From assembly GCF_015493435.1 (NCBI RefSeq), contig NZ_WGDD01000042.1, positions 1-64,000 on the forward strand: DNA of 64,000 nt, in the 5' to 3' direction. This stretch comes from Sulfurovum sp. (GTDB lineage: Bacteria; Campylobacterota; Campylobacteria; Campylobacterales; Sulfurovaceae). The notes below the pieces were generated by a model. That model was not told the DNA's origin. It was given only the letters and a program-made list of their open reading frames with translations, and made no database searches. Of this stretch, positions 49,983 to 60,035 are shown piece by piece. A program made the translations under genes and the position numbers. The first letter of the stretch is position 1. Every line of letters starts with the position of its first letter.

Positions 49983-50118
49983 TAGAAAATTATACGTTTT
50001 TTTCACCATTGATATTTATTAAAGAGGAAAAGTGTATAATAAATATATATGATTTTTTTGTATAAAATCATAATCGGGTGTCAAGGGTTGGCCAGATGAA
50101 AGGAATGATTTCTATACT

Positions 50119-52431
50119 ATGAATAGTGCTTTGAATGAACGAGTGGCCTATGACAAGCTGAGTTTTTTCTATCTTTCATTGCCTATTATTCTGGTTGGCC
50201 AGCTGTTGGGAGCACTTCTTTTAAGTGCTATGGAAATGACGATTGTAGACTTGTATCCGATCGGTGTCTGGCTGCTGTTGAACATTATAATGTTTCTTTA
50301 TCGTTTCTATCACTACAGTCTGTTTAAAAAAAAGAGTGAAAAGAAAAAACACGGCAATGCAAAACTGTGGCTTGACCGCTACTATACCAATGTTCTGCTC
50401 AGCGGGATTATCTGGGGGAGCAGTGCGTTGCTCTTATTCCCGGCATCCAATCTTTTGGGACAAATGATTCTGCTCCTTTTCCTCTTTGCTGTAGGTTTTT
50501 CTTCTCTGGGCGTATTGGCGACAAAAAAAGATTTGCTTCTAAGCTATGTATTTGTGATGTACGGGCCGATCATATGGCGACTTTTCTTTTTATCAGGTGA
50601 GCTATATCTGAATATTGCCTATGCTGTACTTTCCCTGGTTCTGCTTATGATCCTTGTAGCGAACTATTATGGCAAGGTCATTAATAAATCGCTGGAAGAT
50701 CGCCAGCAGTTCATCGATATAAAAATATCCCATGAAAAGCTGAGAGAACGTTTTTTCTCTCTATTCGAACGTGCTCCTGTAGGTATCTACTACTATAATA
50801 GATCATTGGTACTGCAGGATGTGAACCGTCAGTTCCGCAAGATGAGTGGTATAGAAAACAAAGAACAGCTTATAGGTATCTCTCTGTATCAAAATATTGA
50901 AGATGCCAAGATTCTCGAAATCCATGAAAATGTTTTTAAACATCAGTCAGGCAATTATCGTGGTCCATTTCTTATGGCAAACAGCCATGCAAAAGAAGAT
51001 CTTTATGTCGATCTCTCAACGATACCGATGCTTAATAATGATGGAGATATTACCGGCGGTATAGCAATTGTAAATAATATTACAAATGAAGTGACAGCCC
51101 AGGAAAAGATGATGCGGGATGCCTATTATGATATGCTTACGAACATTCCCAACCGTACACTGCTGATGGATAAACTCAAAAATCTTGCAGAGGTTAAAAA
51201 ATCTACCAAAGACTATGGTGCACTGCTTTTCCTTGATATAGACAATTTTAAAAAGATCAATACGACCTTTGGCCAGGATATCGGCGATAAAGTCATTAAA
51301 CAGGTCGCTCACAGGATTGAAGCATTTATCGGCAGTCATGAAACATTGGCAAGGATGGCTGGTGATAAATTTGTTATTTTAATTCCCACTATCGGTAAAG
51401 ATGAAAATACAGCCAAGGAAGCAGCTTCCCAATATGTTGTAAAGTTCAATCAGTACTTTGTACAACCGATCCAAGTGGTAGGGAAAGACCATCATGTGAG
51501 TTTTTCCATCGGTGCTATTTTGTTTGCCGATACGGATGCAACAGCCTTTGATCTCCTCAAACGTGCGGAAACCGCTATGTATGAAGCAAAAAAGAGCACA
51601 CGTGGCAGTATGAAGTTTTATCAGGACAGTATGAGTACACAGGTCGAGGAACAGCTTATGCTTGAAAATGACATACATAAAGCGATTAAAGATAATGAAT
51701 TCGAAATGTACTATCAGCCACAGCTCAATGTCAAGAGCAACAAAATCATTGGTGCAGAGGCATTGATCCGATGGCATCATCCTGAAAGAGGGCTTATTCT
51801 TCCCACTGCATTCATTCCGCTTGCCGAAGAGAGCGGGATCATTATCAAGCTGGAAGAATGGATATTTGACAGGATATTTAAAGACGTCAAAGAAATGAAC
51901 CGAGATATGGGAAAATTCAGTTTGCATCATATCTCAATCAATATCAGTACTGTACACTTTCTGGAACCGCATTTTGTAGAAAAAATGATGCTGCTTGTTA
52001 AAAAGCACAGGGTGAAACCGGAATGGTTTGAACTGGAGATCACGGAAAGCGGTATCATACGAAATATTGATGATGCCATAAGAAAGATCAAGGAACTGAA
52101 GGGTTTTGGGTTTGCTTTCTCCATTGATGATTTCGGGACAGGATATTCCTCCTTGTCGCATCTTAAAGAACTGCCGGTCGATGTTATAAAGATCGATCAG
52201 TCATTCATACGCAACATGAACACGGATGATGAAATGATTGTAGAGGCTGTTGTGGCCATAGGACAAAAGTTTCACTTGGGTATTGTGGCTGAAGGGGTTG
52301 AAAACAAAGATACACTGAAATATCTTCAACATGTGAACTGTGATACCTACCAGGGATACCTCGCCTCTACAGCTGTTCCTCTTAAAGATTTTGAAGCACT
52401 GTTGAAATTTGAAAAAAAAGTAAAGGAATAA
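50119..52431 (+). CDS. membrane PAS-GGDEF(degenerate)-EAL protein, probable c-di-GMP phosphodiesterase
   Basis: TM region, PAS, MAGDKF in place of GGDEF, intact EAL motifs EALIRW, ELEITES, IDDFGTGYSSL, VIKIDQSF, VAEGVE. Confidence 0.9.
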   Translation: MNSALNERVAYDKLSFFYLSLPIILVGQLLGALLLSAMEMTIVDLYPIGVWLLLNIIMFLYRFYHYSLFKKKSEKKKHGNAKLWLDRYYTNVLLSGIIWGSSALLLFPASNLLGQMILLLFLFAVGFSSLGVLATKKDLLLSYVFVMYGPIIWRLFFLSGELYLNIAYAVLSLVLLMILVANYYGKVINKSLEDRQQFIDIKISHEKLRERFFSLFERAPVGIYYYNRSLVLQDVNRQFRKMSGIENKEQLIGISLYQNIEDAKILEIHENVFKHQSGNYRGPFLMANSHAKEDLYVDLSTIPMLNNDGDITGGIAIVNNITNEVTAQEKMMRDAYYDMLTNIPNRTLLMDKLKNLAEVKKSTKDYGALLFLDIDNFKKINTTFGQDIGDKVIKQVAHRIEAFIGSHETLARMAGDKFVILIPTIGKDENTAKEAASQYVVKFNQYFVQPIQVVGKDHHVSFSIGAILFADTDATAFDLLKRAETAMYEAKKSTRGSMKFYQDSMSTQVEEQLMLENDIHKAIKDNEFEMYYQPQLNVKSNKIIGAEALIRWHHPERGLILPTAFIPLAEESGIIIKLEEWIFDRIFKDVKEMNRDMGKFSLHHISINISTVHFLEPHFVEKMMLLVKKHRVKPEWFELEITESGIIRNIDDAIRKIKELKGFGFAFSIDDFGTGYSSLSHLKELPVDVIKIDQSFIRNMNTDDEMIVEAVVAIGQKFHLGIVAEGVENKDTLKYLQHVNCDTYQGYLASTAVPLKDFEALLKFEKKVKE

Positions 52432-52435
52432 TAGA

Positions 52436-52789
52436 ATGAGTAAAATAACTATCTGGCATAACCCAAGATGCAGTAAATCGAGAAATGCGGCAGCATTGCT
52501 GGAAGAGAAAGGTATAGAGGCAGAAGTCGTGAAATATCTTGATACGCCGCCGACGAAAGAAGAGATCAAATCGGTGTTGGAAATGCTCGGAATTTCAGCG
52601 CGAGAACTGATGAGAACCAAAGAATCTGTCTATAAAGAACTTGGTCTTAAAGAAGTTGAGGATGAGGAGAAACTTATTGAAGCGATGGCAGAACATCCGA
52701 AGCTGATTGAACGCCCCATAGTCATAAAAGGCAGTAAAGCTGCCATTGGAAGACCGATAGAAAAGATCGTTGAATTGCTGGATGCGTGA
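52436..52789 (+). CDS. arsC: arsenate reductase (ArsC/Spx family)
   Basis: ITIWHNPRCSKSRNAAALLEEKGIEAEVVKYLDTPPT...ERPIVIKGSKAAIGRP. Confidence 0.92.
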   Translation: MSKITIWHNPRCSKSRNAAALLEEKGIEAEVVKYLDTPPTKEEIKSVLEMLGISARELMRTKESVYKELGLKEVEDEEKLIEAMAEHPKLIERPIVIKGSKAAIGRPIEKIVELLDA

Positions 52790-52865
52790 AGCAGTAGGAA
52801 TTTCTTTCAATACATTATGATAGAATGCCATCCGTATATGACAGAACGATAATAAGGATACCCAT

Positions 52866-54461
52866 TTGCTAAGTACAGTCAATTTAACACAACGCTACGG
52901 AAAGAGAGTACTTTTCGACAAGATCAATATTACCCTGGACGTAGGAAAACGATATGGTCTTATTGGTGCCAACGGTGCCGGAAAATCTACCTTTATGAAA
53001 ATTCTGGCAGGTGAAATGGAGCCGAGTGACGGTGAAGTTCAGCTTCAACCCGGCCTGAAGCTCGGTATGCTCAGCCAGAACCAGTATGCTTTCGAGGATT
53101 TTACGCTCAAAGATGCCGTACTTTACGGAAACAAAAAGCTTTATGAGGCACAAAAAGAGAAAGAGAAGCTTTACATGGAAGGCGATTTTGAGAGTGATGA
53201 GGTGAATAACCGGCTGGCAGAACTCGAAATGATCTGTGCCGATGAGGACCCGACCTATGAAAGTGACGTCAAAATAGAAAAATTGCTCACAACACTGGGC
53301 TTTCCGGTAGAGCAGCATGACGACCTTATGAGTTCGCTGACCGGAGGGGACAAGTTCAAGATCCTCCTGGCACAGGTGCTCTTCCTCAAGCCTGATGTTC
53401 TGCTGCTCGACGAGCCTACCAACAACCTCGATATGGAGACGATTGCCTGGCTGGAGCAGGAACTGAAACGCCATGAAGGAACGCTGCTTGTCATTTCACA
53501 CGACAGGCACTTTCTCAATGGTGTCGTCACACACATTCTGGATCTTGACTTCCAGAATATCCGTGAATTCACAGGTAACTACGATGAGTGGTACATTGCG
53601 GCGAACCTTCTGTCAAAGCAGGCACAGACAGATAGAAGCAAGGCACTTAAAGAAAAAGAGGAACTGGAGAAGTTCATCGCGCGATTTTCGGCGAATGCTT
53701 CCAAGGCCAAGCAGGCGACTTCGCGTCAGAAGCAGCTGGACAAACTCGACGTACAGGAGATCAAACTCTCAAGCAGAAGAGACCCGTCCATTATGTTCAA
53801 GCCGCACCGGGACATTGGAAACGAAGTGCTTGAAGTAGAGAACCTTTCCAAAAGCTACGGGAATGAGAACGTCTTTGAAGGCTTGAGTTTCAAGGTGAAT
53901 AAAGGTGACAAGATAGCGCTTATAGGAACGAACGGTGTGGGAAAGACCACGCTGCTTGAAATCCTTATGGGCAATCTTGAGCCTGACAGCGGAAAATTCA
54001 ACTGGGGGCAGACGATCACCACGACCTACTTCCCGCAGAATACAACGGATGTTGTGGTCGGTGATGAAGAACTGCCGCAGTGGATACAGGGCTTTGACCC
54101 CAAATGGCACATCGATGACATCAGGAAAACACTGGGGCGTATGCTCTTCTCCGGTGAAGAACAGAAAAAGAAGATCGATGCCTGTTCGGGTGGAGAGAAA
54201 CACCGTGTCATGCTTTCAAAAATGATGATGGATTCTGCCAATTTCCTGGTATTGGATGAACCTGACAACCACCTCGACCTCGAAGCCATCGTCGCACTGG
54301 GTGAAGCGCTGCACAACTATCAGGGTGGTGTGATTTGTGTCTCACATGACCGGGAACTCATCGATGCATTCGCGAACCGTATCATCAAGCTCAATGAAGA
54401 CGGTTCTATGATCGATTTTGAAGGAAATTACGAAGCATTCGCGGAGCAGCATGAAAATTAA
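52866..54461 (+). CDS. ABC-F family ATPase
   Basis: Two ABC domains GANGAGKST / GTNGVGKTT, signature SSLTGGDKFKI / CSGGEKHRV; TTG start. Confidence 0.92.
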   Translation: MLSTVNLTQRYGKRVLFDKINITLDVGKRYGLIGANGAGKSTFMKILAGEMEPSDGEVQLQPGLKLGMLSQNQYAFEDFTLKDAVLYGNKKLYEAQKEKEKLYMEGDFESDEVNNRLAELEMICADEDPTYESDVKIEKLLTTLGFPVEQHDDLMSSLTGGDKFKILLAQVLFLKPDVLLLDEPTNNLDMETIAWLEQELKRHEGTLLVISHDRHFLNGVVTHILDLDFQNIREFTGNYDEWYIAANLLSKQAQTDRSKALKEKEELEKFIARFSANASKAKQATSRQKQLDKLDVQEIKLSSRRDPSIMFKPHRDIGNEVLEVENLSKSYGNENVFEGLSFKVNKGDKIALIGTNGVGKTTLLEILMGNLEPDSGKFNWGQTITTTYFPQNTTDVVVGDEELPQWIQGFDPKWHIDDIRKTLGRMLFSGEEQKKKIDACSGGEKHRVMLSKMMMDSANFLVLDEPDNHLDLEAIVALGEALHNYQGGVICVSHDRELIDAFANRIIKLNEDGSMIDFEGNYEAFAEQHEN

Positions 54462-54493
54462 AAGGGAGAACGAACACAAAGATATTTTGATCC

Positions 54494-55531
54494 CTATGGC
54501 TTTGTTGCATTGGTTTCCACACAGACGGTCTGGTTTGTTTCTCTCTCTTTCAGGGTCTTCTTTTTTCTCAGATATTCTCTGAAGGCCCTGATATTCTTTA
54601 AATGTTCTTCGTAAGTAACTGCGAAGTTGTGTGATCCGCCCGGGGTGAGCATAAAGAAAAGGTACTTGCTCTCCGACGGCATCATCGCCGCCCTGAGTGC
54701 ATCGATGGTAACTGTTCCCAGCGGCTGTGGCGGCAGACCTTTGTGCCGGTAGGTATTGAAATAGGTATTGTCCGTCCTGATGCGTTCCGGGGTGACGATG
54801 ACATGGGAGTATTTGCCATAATTCAGCGTACAGTCCATCTGCAGTTTCATCTTTTTATCCAGTCGGTTGTAAATGACTGAGGAGATCAGTGGCATCTCTT
54901 TGATCGAATTGCTTTCTTTCTGGATGATGGAAGCTATGGTCAGCAGTATTCTCATGGTTGAAAGTTTCGGTTTTTGTGTGAAATACTCTTTTTCGAATGC
55001 TGCCAGTTCATTATTCGACAGGTCAAAAAGGTACTGCATTGCGGCAAAGGCATCTGCATTCCTGGCGATGCTATAATGCTGTGCAAAAATATCTGCCTCC
55101 TTGAAGCGGGAACGTGCTTCATACTCCTCAAATAGATTTTTCTCGTCAAGCTTCATGTCATTCGCCAGGCGGTAGCAGAGTTCTTTAGCTGTTTCCCCGG
55201 CATACACCACGACCTGCATGACATCGGCATTTTTCTCATACAGGGAAGAAAAGAAGTCATACCGGCTTTTTTTCGTATCTTTGACATGGTACCATCCCTC
55301 TTTGGGAAGTGTCCCGAGATGCATGAAGATCTGATCGATGAAGGTAACGGTATAGCCGTATTTCTCCAATTCATGGGCTATCTCTTTGCTACTTGAACCG
55401 GAAAGGTAAAAGGTTTTATGCTCTGAGGCAGGGGAGATGAAATTATAGATCGCAGCAATGACAACAATGACGATGAGAATTTCAATGTAACGTACGATAC
55501 GCTTGTATTCCTGGGTGAACAACTCTTTCAT
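54494..55531 (-). CDS. mltG: second MltG paralog
   Basis: ASIIQKESNSIKEMPLISSVIYNRLDKKMKLQMDCTLNYGKYSHVIVTPERI. Confidence 0.9.
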   Translation of the reverse strand: MKELFTQEYKRIVRYIEILIVIVVIAAIYNFISPASEHKTFYLSGSSSKEIAHELEKYGYTVTFIDQIFMHLGTLPKEGWYHVKDTKKSRYDFFSSLYEKNADVMQVVVYAGETAKELCYRLANDMKLDEKNLFEEYEARSRFKEADIFAQHYSIARNADAFAAMQYLFDLSNNELAAFEKEYFTQKPKLSTMRILLTIASIIQKESNSIKEMPLISSVIYNRLDKKMKLQMDCTLNYGKYSHVIVTPERIRTDNTYFNTYRHKGLPPQPLGTVTIDALRAAMMPSESKYLFFMLTPGGSHNFAVTYEEHLKNIRAFREYLRKKKTLKERETNQTVCVETNATKP

Positions 55532-55618
55532 GATGAATGATTATAACATATATTAATGAGGTAATTATACTAAAAAATGTTATACTCCGGAATATTTCCC
55601 AAAAGGTGAACGACTCAC

Positions 55619-56620
55619 ATGCTGCGACGCTTTTCTCTCTTTTTCCTGCTTTTCTCTGTGTCGATGTATGGGCAGGGGTTAAAATACCAGCTGGGCCAGG
55701 GTGTACAGTTGGGAAACCTTCCTCTGTATATGGGTGGATATTTTTCTCTTGAATACAGCCAGTTTCAGGGAGGTCCCCGTACGCTTACACTGGATGAGCT
55801 GGCCCTCATGCTTTACGGTGAAACAGACACATTTTCCTACCTGATGGAAGTGGAAGCTGACAATGTCTACAGTGAAGTATTCGGTGATGAAGCGAGTGAT
55901 GTAAAGCAGGAAGATTTCCATATTGAGCGGATGTATGTCAATAAAGAGTTCAATGAGCACTATGCACTGATGCTGGGGAAATACAATTCGCCCATCGGCT
56001 TCTGGAACCGTATTCCTATCAACGTACTGCGTGATACCAGTTCCAATCCTGTACTTACGCACATTCTTTTCCCGAATTTTACGACGGGTGCGGATCTGCA
56101 TTATCAGTCCGGGAACAGTTATGATGCCGCTTTTGACCTGATGCTGCAGGGAACAGAGGATCTCGACAAACTTTTCTATGATGACCCCTATAACAATTTC
56201 GATATCGACGCGCAGGCAGGTGCAGGACTTTCTTTCCGGAAGGATGCAGTGAAATATCAGTTCAATGCAGGCTATTTTCATCTTGTTTCCGATGAAGAGT
56301 ACTATTATCTTCTGGGTGCCTTTCAATATGAAACGGAAGCGTTCAAAGTGCAGGCTTCTTTGGGAACACAGTTCAATGGAGATGGAAGCACGGTTCCCTA
56401 CGTGGGATATCTGCAGGGAAGCTACCTGATAGCAGAAGAACATGAAGCGATCCTGAGGGTGGAAGCCTATGATGACAGGCTTCAACATACCAAAGACAGC
56501 TTTGTGGTCATGGGATATACCTACAGGCCGCTGTTTCCGGTTGCCTTCAAGGCCGAATACCAGTGGCATTCCAAAGAGGACGAGAACCGTTTTCTTCTCT
56601 CGGTCTCGGCACTGTTCTAA
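55619..56620 (+). CDS. outer-membrane porin-like protein
   Basis: Signal peptide; beta-barrel pattern LMLGKYNSPIGFWNRIPINVLRDTSSNPVLTH; C-terminal SVSALF. Confidence 0.75.
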   Translation: MLRRFSLFFLLFSVSMYGQGLKYQLGQGVQLGNLPLYMGGYFSLEYSQFQGGPRTLTLDELALMLYGETDTFSYLMEVEADNVYSEVFGDEASDVKQEDFHIERMYVNKEFNEHYALMLGKYNSPIGFWNRIPINVLRDTSSNPVLTHILFPNFTTGADLHYQSGNSYDAAFDLMLQGTEDLDKLFYDDPYNNFDIDAQAGAGLSFRKDAVKYQFNAGYFHLVSDEEYYYLLGAFQYETEAFKVQASLGTQFNGDGSTVPYVGYLQGSYLIAEEHEAILRVEAYDDRLQHTKDSFVVMGYTYRPLFPVAFKAEYQWHSKEDENRFLLSVSALF

Positions 56621-57043
56621 ATGAGTTCCATGTTACGGGCTGTATCTCTTTTTTTGCTGCTTGGCCTGTACCTTTATGCCGGGAAGCTTGTCGTAGTGAC
56701 CAATGCAGAGAGCCCCATAGACAGGCTTACGCAGTCACAGGTACGTACGCTCTATCTGAAAAAAAAGCGTTTCTGGGGCGATACCAGGCTTGTCGTACTG
56801 AACCTGCCGCCGCAAAATGCGCTGAGACAGCGCTTTGAACATGACATACTGAAAATGGATGCCGAAGAATGGGAAGCCTACTGGGCAAAACAGCACTACA
56901 TGGGGCATCGCCCGCCCTATAGGGTGGAGTCGGTCAGAAGTATGCTGCTTTTCATCAAAAAGGTGAAAGGTGCGGTAGGCTATCTGCCGAAGAACAGGGT
57001 CGGTACCGGGATGAAGATCATCTATGAAGGGCCCTCATCATGA
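56621..57043 (+). CDS. short PstS-like periplasmic substrate-binding protein
   Basis: VVVTNAESPIDRLTQSQVRTLYLKKKRFWGD...VRSMLLFIKKVKGAVGYLPKN. Confidence 0.75.
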   Translation: MSSMLRAVSLFLLLGLYLYAGKLVVVTNAESPIDRLTQSQVRTLYLKKKRFWGDTRLVVLNLPPQNALRQRFEHDILKMDAEEWEAYWAKQHYMGHRPPYRVESVRSMLLFIKKVKGAVGYLPKNRVGTGMKIIYEGPSS

Positions 57044-59130
57044 AGCGGATAGAGAAGATCCTGCCCAAAACACTCAGGGCGAAACTGCAGATCGCGCTTT
57101 TCGCCATCGGTTTCCTTCCTTTTCTTGTCATGCTGGTCTACATCCACAACCTGGGTGAAAAAAGGCTTTTGGACAATGCGCTCGAGACCTACCATATACA
57201 GATACACGAAACCCGACAGCGCATAGGGGAAGAATTGCTCTCTTTGGGAAAAGAGATCCATTTCCTTGCTTCTCTGGATATTATGGATGATATGATCGTC
57301 GGCGATGTGGACAAACGTATCCGGCAGATACTGCTGCAAAAAGAGAAAGACCTCTCTCTGGATATGCAGATACTTGCCCTGGATACTGAGGGGAAAGTGA
57401 TCGCATCGACAGCAGACACTGCCATAAACGGTGCCAGTATGATCGACAGCATCAGAGAGGCAAAGGAACACGATAAAAGCTACTTCATGACGAAAAAGCA
57501 TATCGTGATGTTCGCTCCCGTCCGTTCAAAACTGAAGGAGGGCACGCTGCTGGGGTATCTCTGTATGGCCTATTCGTTCTCGAACCTTCAACGTTTTACC
57601 GTAAACGGCAAAGGGGGCCGCTCCATGCTCTACGATCCGGTGGGTGGCGTGAAAATAGGGCAGATATACGATGACAGGCTGCTGTCACATATCGCTGAAG
57701 AGGGCAAAGATTATGTGGGGGAATCGTACCTGGTCCTGCATGAGAAACTTCAGGGAATGCTGTCGCAATGGATACTGGTCTATACCGTTCCCAAGGCAGT
57801 GGCACTGACCTTTCTCGATACCTTCCTTCTCTTTCTCTGGGGGCTGTTCATTCTGGGTATCTTCGTGATCGCGATCCTCTCCTTATGGGTAAGCCGCCGT
57901 ATCCTGGAACCGATAGCCACGCTTTCACAGGCGACGCAGTCTATCATATCGACACGGGACTATACGACACAGGTGGCTATAGCTTCCGAAGGTGAGATCG
58001 GCGAACTGGCACATGATTTCAATGTCCTGATCAGCGAAACGAACCGTGCTTTCGGTGTACTCGAAGAAGAGAACAGGCTGCGCGTGCTGCGTTTTGTGCA
58101 GCTCATCGATATGCTGAACCACCTGATCAAGACAGAGAAGGAAGAAGAATGTATCCGTGTGGCCATCGAAGAGCTTCAGACCTTCATGCCGCACCAGACC
58201 TTCTCTTTTTCGACGGAGTATCCGAAAGAGAGTACCGGAGAGGATGATCTGCGGCATACGATGCTGCTGTATACCAAAGATTTCGACAGACGGACAGAGT
58301 CGTTCTACGGTGTGATATACTCAAACTCCGAGAGGGAAGGGAACGATCCCTACGAAGCGGAATTCTATCGTTCCATCGCTACCATGATCATGCTGCAGCT
58401 CGATCACATACGTCTGATCGAGCAGACCAGGGAAGTTTCCCGGGCAAAATCGACCTTCATCTCCCTGATGTCGCATGAACTCCGTACCCCGCTGCACACT
58501 ATCCTAAGTTCGGCCCAGTATCTCATCGGCTACGAAACACTTTCACCCACACAGCAGGAAAAGGTAGCGACGATGGAATCCTCCGCCCATCATCTTCTGG
58601 GTATGATCAACGATATTCTCGATCTGGCTCAGATCGAAGCGGGCAAGGTACAGGCAAATCCCGAAGCGCAAAGCAGTGAAGAGATCGAGGTACTTGTAGC
58701 CGGGATAGTAGATATGCTCGGCGTTCTGGCAGAGCAGAAAGGCATAGAGATGACATTTGAGAACCGCTTGCCCGAACCGGTACAGCTCATTGCCGATACG
58801 CGTCTGCTCAAACAGATCGTCATCAATCTTCTCTCCAACGCGATAAAGTTCACAGAAGAGGGATCGATCGCACTGTCTCTGCAGGCGTGCGGGGAAGATA
58901 TCTGTATCGAAATAGCGGACAGCGGGATCGGCATCGACGCAGAAGATCTGGAACGGCTCTTCGAAGACTTCACACAGGTGAACAGGCTTGCCGACAGGGA
59001 AGAGAAGGGCAATGGGCTCGGGCTGGCGATCAGCCGGAAACTCGCGCAGCTTTTCGATGCCGATGTCATGTTGAGAAGCGGGGGTGAAGGCCTGGGGACA
59101 ACGGCGGTGATCAGACTCAAAAAAAGCTAA
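57040..59130 (+). CDS. membrane sensor histidine kinase
   Basis: N-terminal TM and periplasmic sensor, HAMP, FISLMSHELRTPLHTILSSAQYL, HATPase N/G boxes (NLLSNAIKF, DSGIGID, GNGLGLAISRKL). Confidence 0.93.
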   Translation: MKRIEKILPKTLRAKLQIALFAIGFLPFLVMLVYIHNLGEKRLLDNALETYHIQIHETRQRIGEELLSLGKEIHFLASLDIMDDMIVGDVDKRIRQILLQKEKDLSLDMQILALDTEGKVIASTADTAINGASMIDSIREAKEHDKSYFMTKKHIVMFAPVRSKLKEGTLLGYLCMAYSFSNLQRFTVNGKGGRSMLYDPVGGVKIGQIYDDRLLSHIAEEGKDYVGESYLVLHEKLQGMLSQWILVYTVPKAVALTFLDTFLLFLWGLFILGIFVIAILSLWVSRRILEPIATLSQATQSIISTRDYTTQVAIASEGEIGELAHDFNVLISETNRAFGVLEEENRLRVLRFVQLIDMLNHLIKTEKEEECIRVAIEELQTFMPHQTFSFSTEYPKESTGEDDLRHTMLLYTKDFDRRTESFYGVIYSNSEREGNDPYEAEFYRSIATMIMLQLDHIRLIEQTREVSRAKSTFISLMSHELRTPLHTILSSAQYLIGYETLSPTQQEKVATMESSAHHLLGMINDILDLAQIEAGKVQANPEAQSSEEIEVLVAGIVDMLGVLAEQKGIEMTFENRLPEPVQLIADTRLLKQIVINLLSNAIKFTEEGSIALSLQACGEDICIEIADSGIGIDAEDLERLFEDFTQVNRLADREEKGNGLGLAISRKLAQLFDADVMLRSGGEGLGTTAVIRLKKS

Positions 59131-59222
59131 GTATTTTGGAGCAGCGACTTCAGTCGCTGATATGCGACTGAAGTCGCATCCCCGAGACATGCTAAAGAAA
59201 AAGCTAAGGATTTTGGAGCTGC
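59121..59222. repeat. palindromic element flanked by 25-bp direct repeats
   Basis: GCGACTTCAGTCGC palindromes at 59143-59178; flanks AAAAAGCTAAGTATTTTGGAGCAGC (59121-59145) and AAAAAGCTAAGGATTTTGGAGCTGC (59198-59222). Confidence 0.85.
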
Positions 59223-59225
59223 CCT

Positions 59226-59894
59226 TTAGTTGGAATCCTTGATCGTATACCCGACACCGCGTACCGTCGTGATGAAATCATCGAGGGCTATCTTTTTCCG
59301 AAGGTTCTTGATATGTACATCCACAAGATTGCTCTGTTTGATCCCGCTGTAGTCCCGGCACAGATGGTCGTTCAGCTGGTAACGCGTCAGGACGATATTC
59401 TTGTTCTGCAGGAGTATCTCCAGAAGGTCGAACTCCGAAAGACTGAGTTTGACAGGTGTTCCGCTCAGAAGCACTTCCCGGCTTTTGGTATCGAGGGTTA
59501 GCGGACCGATGCAGAGCCGGGTACTCTTCTGGGGTGTTTCACGGCGCAGCAGCGCTCTGATACGGGCAAGCAGTTCGATGTTCGAATAGGGTTTGCAGAG
59601 ATAGTCATCTCCGCCGGCATCCAGTACGGTGACACGGTCATCTATCTCCGTGTTGGCCGAGAGCATCAATACGGGAGTGGCAACGGACTCTTCGCGCATC
59701 AATGAGAGCAGGGAGAGTCCGTCCCCGTCGGGAAGGTTCCAGTCGAGCAGCACAAGGTCGAAACGTTTTTCGTCGATCAGATCGAGCGCCTCTCTGTAAT
59801 TGTAAGCGACCTCGCAGCGGTACAGTTCCTGTTCGAGCAGCTCTTTCAACTGGTCGGCGACAGCCTTTTCATCTTCAACGATAAGCAGATACAT
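59226..59894 (-). CDS. OmpR-family response regulator
   Basis: Receiver (LVLLDWNLPDGDGLSLL, MLSANTE, CKPYSN) and winged-helix output (LSLSEFDLLEILLQN...VDVHIKNLRKKI). Confidence 0.93.
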   Translation of the reverse strand: MYLLIVEDEKAVADQLKELLEQELYRCEVAYNYREALDLIDEKRFDLVLLDWNLPDGDGLSLLSLMREESVATPVLMLSANTEIDDRVTVLDAGGDDYLCKPYSNIELLARIRALLRRETPQKSTRLCIGPLTLDTKSREVLLSGTPVKLSLSEFDLLEILLQNKNIVLTRYQLNDHLCRDYSGIKQSNLVDVHIKNLRKKIALDDFITTVRGVGYTIKDSN

Positions 59895-60035
59895 GCATTT
59901 TCCTTTGGCTACTATTATCCTGGTGCTGTACTATTATAAATTCTGTACCTTAAAAGGGCTGAATTGCCTCTTCATCAAATCTTCATTTTTCTGTTTTATA
60001 CTGTGCCAACAAAATCGAAAGGCATGTAAAGAAAA

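Noticed and set aside
50048-50072. 9-bp hairpin TATGATTTT/AAAATCATA upstream of the GGDEF-EAL gene as a possible riboswitch
   Set aside because: No c-di-GMP riboswitch core seen; simple AT-rich hairpin only.
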